Shown here: piece by piece, positions 5,977-9,094 of the stretch
Layout of the letters: each line of letters starts with the position of its first letter
Numbering within the stretch: position 1 is the stretch's first letter
Made by a program: the position numbers and the translations under genes
NCBI GenBank assembly: GCA_955652625.1
Contig: CATPBM010000198.1
Span: 1-9,094, forward strand
Direction of reading: 5' to 3'
Origin: an uncultured Steroidobacteraceae bacterium
Lineage (GTDB): Bacteria; Pseudomonadota; Gammaproteobacteria; Steroidobacterales; Steroidobacteraceae
Length of the DNA: 9,094 nt
Notes under the pieces: model-generated
The model's input: only the letters and a program-made list of their open reading frames with translations
Database searches by the model: none
What the model was told of the DNA's origin: nothing

Positions 5977-6978
5977 GTGAGTACCGAGAGCTACCTTAGA
6001 CCTGGCATTGGGCGTGACCAGGCCTACGACCCGATGAAGGAGCCGCGCTATACCGAGATTGCGACCTTCATGCGCGCTCCTCTTGCGGCCACCCTGGAAA
6101 CGGTGGATATCGGGCTGATCGGCGTCCCGACCGACCTCGGGGTCACCAACCGACCCGGCGCCCGTCATGGCCCGCGCGAAATGCGCAATGCGTCCAGCCT
6201 CATGCGTGGATTTAACCTCGCTCTCGGGGTCAATCCGTACGAGCTGTGCCGGATTGCCGACCTGGGGGATGTGCCCTTTTCGCATCGCTACGATCTGGAA
6301 AGACAGAACGCGGACATCGAGGCGTTCTATCAGAAGGTCAAGGCAGCCGGCGTCCTGCCGGTCAGCGCCGGCGGCGATCACTCAATTACCTACCCGATAT
6401 TCAAGGCCATTGCGGCGCGCGCCCCAGTTGGGATGGTGCATATCGACGCGCACACCGACACCTGGGGTGAGTTCTTCGGCTCAAAGTTCACTCATGGCGC
6501 TCCTTTTCGTCTGGCGGTCGAGGCAGGCGTGCTCGACCCCAGGCGCACGATCCAGATCGGGATTCGGGGCGGACAGAACTTTCTGGACGGGATCGAGTTC
6601 TCACGCTCGCATGGCATGCGCGTGGTGTTCATCGAGGAGTTCTCCTCGCTCGGTGTGGATCGCGTGATCGAAGAAGCGCGCGCGGTGGTTGGCGATGGCC
6701 CCACGTATATCTCATTTGACGTGGACGGACTCGATCCGGTGTACGCACCCGGCACCGGAACCCCCGAAGTCGGCGGCATTACGACCCTGGAAGCCCAGCG
6801 TCTGTTACGCGGCTTGCGGGGCCTCAACCTGATCGGCGGCGACGTCGTCGAGGTGGCGCCGCCTTACGATCAGACCGGCAACACGGCATTGGTCGGGGCG
6901 ACCATGATGTTCGAGATTTTGTGCCTGATCGCCGATCGACACTTTGGCGCGGGCCGCGACCGGCGAGCAGCGAAATGA
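5977..6978 (+). CDS. Ureohydrolase (agmatinase / guanidino-acid hydrolase family)
   Basis: A 333-residue binuclear metal hydrolase of the arginase/agmatinase family, which splits a guanidino compound into urea and an amine. All expected metal ligands are present: His135 in AGGDHS (131-136), Asp157, His159 and Asp161 in HIDAHTDT (155-162), and Asp248 and Asp250 in SFDVDGLDP (246-254). APGTGTPEVGG (257-267) and VVEVAPPYDQ near the C-terminus match agmatinase, guanidinobutyrase and guanidinopropionase enzymes rather than arginases. The protein is slightly longer than E. coli SpeB because of an N-terminal extension (SYLRPGIGRDQAYDPMKEPRY). GTG 5977 is preferred: GAAGAGG lies 9 bases upstream, and the ATG at 5970 is out of frame and soon closed. 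It starts 43 bp after the oxidoreductase and its stop overlaps the next ATG. Substrate could be agmatine, 4-guanidinobutyrate, 3-guanidinopropionate or something not yet described. Confidence 0.92.
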   Translation: MSTESYLRPGIGRDQAYDPMKEPRYTEIATFMRAPLAATLETVDIGLIGVPTDLGVTNRPGARHGPREMRNASSLMRGFNLALGVNPYELCRIADLGDVPFSHRYDLERQNADIEAFYQKVKAAGVLPVSAGGDHSITYPIFKAIAARAPVGMVHIDAHTDTWGEFFGSKFTHGAPFRLAVEAGVLDPRRTIQIGIRGGQNFLDGIEFSRSHGMRVVFIEEFSSLGVDRVIEEARAVVGDGPTYISFDVDGLDPVYAPGTGTPEVGGITTLEAQRLLRGLRGLNLIGGDVVEVAPPYDQTGNTALVGATMMFEILCLIADRHFGAGRDRRAAK

Positions 6979-7745
6979 ATGCCTCGCGGGAACCGCTGTG
7001 GTCGCGCGATGATGCCGAACGCCGCGCGCGGATCGATCTGGCGGCGTGTCATCGCCTGGCGGCGCGCTTGGGCTTCAACGAGGGCATCGACAATCATCTG
7101 ACGATGCTCGTGCCGGGACACTCCGAGCGGTTTTATCTCGCGCCGTTCGGGTTGTTGTGGTCGGAAGTGAAAGCCAGTGACCTGCTGGAGCTGGATTTCG
7201 GCGGCACGGTCGTGGCTGGGCGCGGGTTGGTCGAGGATACCGCTCTCTACATCCATCTCTCGGTGCACCGCCTGCTGCCGCAAGCCCGCTGCGTCCTGCA
7301 CACGCATATGCCGCACGCGACCGCCTTGGGCATGCTCGAGGAGCCGCGCCTGGAGATGGCCGGGCAGAACGCGATCGGCTTCCACGATGACATCGCCTAC
7401 GTCGATTACAACGGCCTGGCGCTTGACTACGGTGAGGGCGAGCGCCTGGCACGCGCCCTGGGCGATAAATCGATTCTCATGCTGCGCAATCACGGCGTCC
7501 TGGTTACGGCGAGCTCGGCGGCGCAGGCGTTCGAGCGCCTGTACTTTCTCGAGCGGGCCTGTCAGGCACAGATTCTGGCGCTTTCCACGGGACGCAAGCT
7601 GCGTATCCTGCCGCAGTCGGTGGTGCAGGCGACCGCAGCACAGTTCAGGGCCGGGGACAAAGTCGGCGGCCAAGAGCGCACCGAGCTGCACTTTCAGGCT
7701 CTGAAGCGGCTGCTGGATCGCAGCGAAGCGGATTATGCGACTTGA
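6975..7745 (+). CDS. Class II aldolase/adducin family protein
   Basis: A 256-residue protein of the class II aldolase/adducin N-terminal domain family, whose members use a divalent metal (usually zinc) for aldol cleavage, epimerisation or decarboxylation of hydroxy or oxo acids. Visible marks: RLGFNEGIDNHLTML (31-45) as the family opening, APFGLLWSEVKASDLLELD (56-74), and the metal histidines His109 and His111 in VLHTHMPHATALGM and His173 in LRNHGVLV. Glu87 in GLVEDTALYIH is near the place of the fuculose-aldolase catalytic acid, but the alignment there is uncertain, so a non-aldolase role is possible. The start at ATG 6975 overlaps the ureohydrolase stop by 4 bp; an upstream ATG at 6921 is in frame but lies deep inside that gene. 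The stop overlaps the transporter start in TTGA. Genes of this family often occur with ureohydrolases or MFS carriers as poorly characterised catabolic partners; its substrate is unknown. Confidence 0.9.
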   Translation: MNASREPLWSRDDAERRARIDLAACHRLAARLGFNEGIDNHLTMLVPGHSERFYLAPFGLLWSEVKASDLLELDFGGTVVAGRGLVEDTALYIHLSVHRLLPQARCVLHTHMPHATALGMLEEPRLEMAGQNAIGFHDDIAYVDYNGLALDYGEGERLARALGDKSILMLRNHGVLVTASSAAQAFERLYFLERACQAQILALSTGRKLRILPQSVVQATAAQFRAGDKVGGQERTELHFQALKRLLDRSEADYAT

Positions 7746-9016
7746 CGGGGCCGCGAACAGCGCCTGAGCTGACTGCGGCCACGCGCTGGGTAATCGTCGG
7801 GCTGCTGGCAGCGGCACTGCTCATCAACTATGTCGATCGCGGCGTGCTCTCGACCGCCGCTCACCTGATCCAGGACGAGCTCGGGCTTTCCGCCACACAA
7901 CTCGGGCTGCTGTTCTCGGCGTTCTTCTGGACTTACTCGGTACTGCAAATCCCGGTCGGCTGGTTCGCCGAACGCTACGGCGCGCAGCGGGTCCTGGCCG
8001 CTGGACTCGCCATCTGGGCCTGCGCCACCATGCTGGTAGGGTTCGCGCACTCCTTCGCCGCGCTCTTGGCGCTGCGCCTGCTGCTCGGCATCGGCGAGAG
8101 CGCCGGCTTCCCGTGTGCTTCGAAACTGCTGGCGAGCGTGGTGCCCTTGAGGAGCCTCGGCACCGCCAACGGCATCGTTGCATTCGCGTACCAGCTCGGT
8201 CCGGCGGTGGGCGCCGCCTGCGGCGGACTGATCATGGTGCACTACGGCTGGCGCGCCGCATTCTGGGTCTTCGGCGGGCTGTCGCTCTTGTGGCTGCTGC
8301 CCTGGGCGTGGGTGCGGCTACCGCGGCAGCTGGCGCAGACTCCGGCCGGCGAAGGTCCGACCTTGCGAGCGCTCATCGCCCAGCCAGCGCTCTGGGGTAC
8401 GGCGCTCGGGCTTTTCTCGAGTAACTACTGTTTCTATTTCATGTTGACGTGGCTCCCCTACTACGTGGTGCGCGAGCGCGGCTTCTCGACCGTCCAAATG
8501 GCAACTTTCACCGGCAGCGCCTACCTCGTTAGCGCCGTGAGCTCGGTAATAGCCGGGTGGGCGATCGACCGCTTCACGCGCGCCGGTCGGACCAACGTCG
8601 CTTACAAGTCTGTGATGGTCGTGGCCCACCTGGGCACGGTCGGATGCATGCTGGGCATCGCCTTCGGCACTCTGCCCTGGGCGCTCGCCGCCGTTTTCGT
8701 CTATCAGATCCTCACGGGAGCGGCGTCGCCCGGCGTGTTTGCCATTTCGCAGATCCTCGCCGGCCCCAGCGCTTCGGCTCGCTGGGTGGGAATCCAGAAT
8801 TGCTGCGGCAACTTCGCGGGCGTGATCGCACCAGCCCTGACGGGCCTCGTGGTCGAGGAAACGCATCACTTCACCGTGGCGTTCCTGGTCGCCGCACTGG
8901 TCAGTGTGCTCGGCCTCTTCGGATGGGTGTGGATGGTGCGCCGGGTCGCCCCGCTCAACTGGCCGAGCCTGCGCGGAGCCACCAATCCCGCGGCCGCGCG
9001 GCAGATGTCGCACTGA
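7742..9016 (+). CDS. MFS transporter, anion:cation symporter (ACS) type
   Basis: A 424-residue inner-membrane carrier with about twelve membrane helices in two sets of six, separated by a hydrophilic loop near residues 192-212. ACS-like marks are LLINYVDRGVLSTAA in and after helix 1 (27-40), the loop 2-3 motif GWFAERYGAQRV (73-84) and RLLLGIGESAGFPCASKLL in helix 4 (112-130). The repeat of the loop motif in the second half is GWAIDRFTRAGRT (272-284). ACS members import organic anions such as hexuronates, phthalate, 4-hydroxyphenylacetate or nicotinate with protons. The start is TTG 7742, overlapping the aldolase stop in TTGA, so the last three genes of the unit form an unbroken coupled chain. 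As the final gene it presumably supplies the substrate for the enzymes ahead of it. Specificity cannot be read from the sequence; no ATG lies at a suitable early place. Confidence 0.9.
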   Translation: MTGPRTAPELTAATRWVIVGLLAAALLINYVDRGVLSTAAHLIQDELGLSATQLGLLFSAFFWTYSVLQIPVGWFAERYGAQRVLAAGLAIWACATMLVGFAHSFAALLALRLLLGIGESAGFPCASKLLASVVPLRSLGTANGIVAFAYQLGPAVGAACGGLIMVHYGWRAAFWVFGGLSLLWLLPWAWVRLPRQLAQTPAGEGPTLRALIAQPALWGTALGLFSSNYCFYFMLTWLPYYVVRERGFSTVQMATFTGSAYLVSAVSSVIAGWAIDRFTRAGRTNVAYKSVMVVAHLGTVGCMLGIAFGTLPWALAAVFVYQILTGAASPGVFAISQILAGPSASARWVGIQNCCGNFAGVIAPALTGLVVEETHHFTVAFLVAALVSVLGLFGWVWMVRRVAPLNWPSLRGATNPAAARQMSH

Positions 9017-9044
9017 TTCAGCAAACCGCGGCGTGAGTGCGGCT

Positions 9045-9082
9045 GGTCGGGCAACACCCGGCCCCCGAAGTGTTACCCGGCC
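9045..9082. terminator. Inverted repeat downstream of the MFS gene, possible terminator or attenuator
   Basis: GGTCGGGCAACAC (9045-9057) and GTGTTACCCGGCC (9070-9082) pair at 12 of 13 positions on the plus-strand RNA (two-plus G-C rich ends, one C/A mismatch, one U-G pair) around a 12-base loop. On the minus strand the mismatch becomes a G-U pair. It begins 28 bp after the MFS stop and closes the four-gene run. No T-run follows, so classic intrinsic termination is doubtful. The rest of 9017-9094 holds no gene that I can see. Confidence 0.4.
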
Positions 9083-9094
9083 GCTCCCAACGTG

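Noticed and set aside
6921..6974. Upstream ATG extending the class II aldolase by 18 residues
   Set aside because: The extension lies wholly inside the ureohydrolase C-terminus, has no family similarity, and the ATG at 6975 forms a standard ATGA overlap.
1..9094. Mobile element, CRISPR array, toxin-antitoxin or phage defence system
   Set aside because: No transposase, terminal repeats, spaced direct repeats, paired small toxin/antitoxin genes or defence domains were seen on either strand.

Overview
The window is about 9.1 kb of dense, GC-rich bacterial chromosome. The genes are tightly packed with 4-bp start/stop overlaps, several start at GTG or TTG, and the families are all metabolic or transport ones. 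This fits a Pseudomonadota genome, probably beta- or gammaproteobacterial; that placement is inferred from composition and gene style, since no marker gene is present. I see no tRNA, rRNA, insertion sequence, phage gene or CRISPR array.

Layout from left to right. (a) Positions 1-311, minus strand: the N-terminal third of a PfkB kinase recognisable as IolC (myo-inositol catabolism), running off the left edge. Just upstream, on the same strand and in the same frame, is a 32-codon signal-peptide-like ORF with a good ribosome binding site, ended by a single TAG. (b) 618-1754, plus: a class V PLP-dependent aminotransferase-fold enzyme of unknown substrate, diverging from iolC across a GC-rich, hairpin-rich spacer. 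(c) 1859-3585, plus: a two-gene YadG/YadH-type ABC exporter (ATPase, then ABC-2 permease) joined by ATGA. (d) 3575-4207, minus: a PaiB-type FMN-binding protein that overlaps the permease tail-to-tail by 11 bp. (e) 4344-9016, plus: a four-gene run of FAD-dependent oxidoreductase (phytoene-desaturase/PYROXD2-like), Mn-type ureohydrolase (agmatinase/guanidino-acid hydrolase family), class II aldolase/adducin-family enzyme and ACS-type MFS transporter. The last three genes are coupled by 4-bp overlaps.

The four-gene run is the most interesting part. Transporter, ureohydrolase, flavin oxidoreductase and metal-dependent aldolase or decarboxylase together look like a small catabolic module for an imported guanidino or related nitrogen compound, releasing urea. 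The exact substrate cannot be read from the sequence. The divergent PaiB gene (in Bacillus, PaiA/PaiB are linked to polyamine metabolism) and a 24-bp imperfect palindrome in the spacer between paiB and the oxidoreductase suggest local regulation. The remaining genes are ordinary members of known families.
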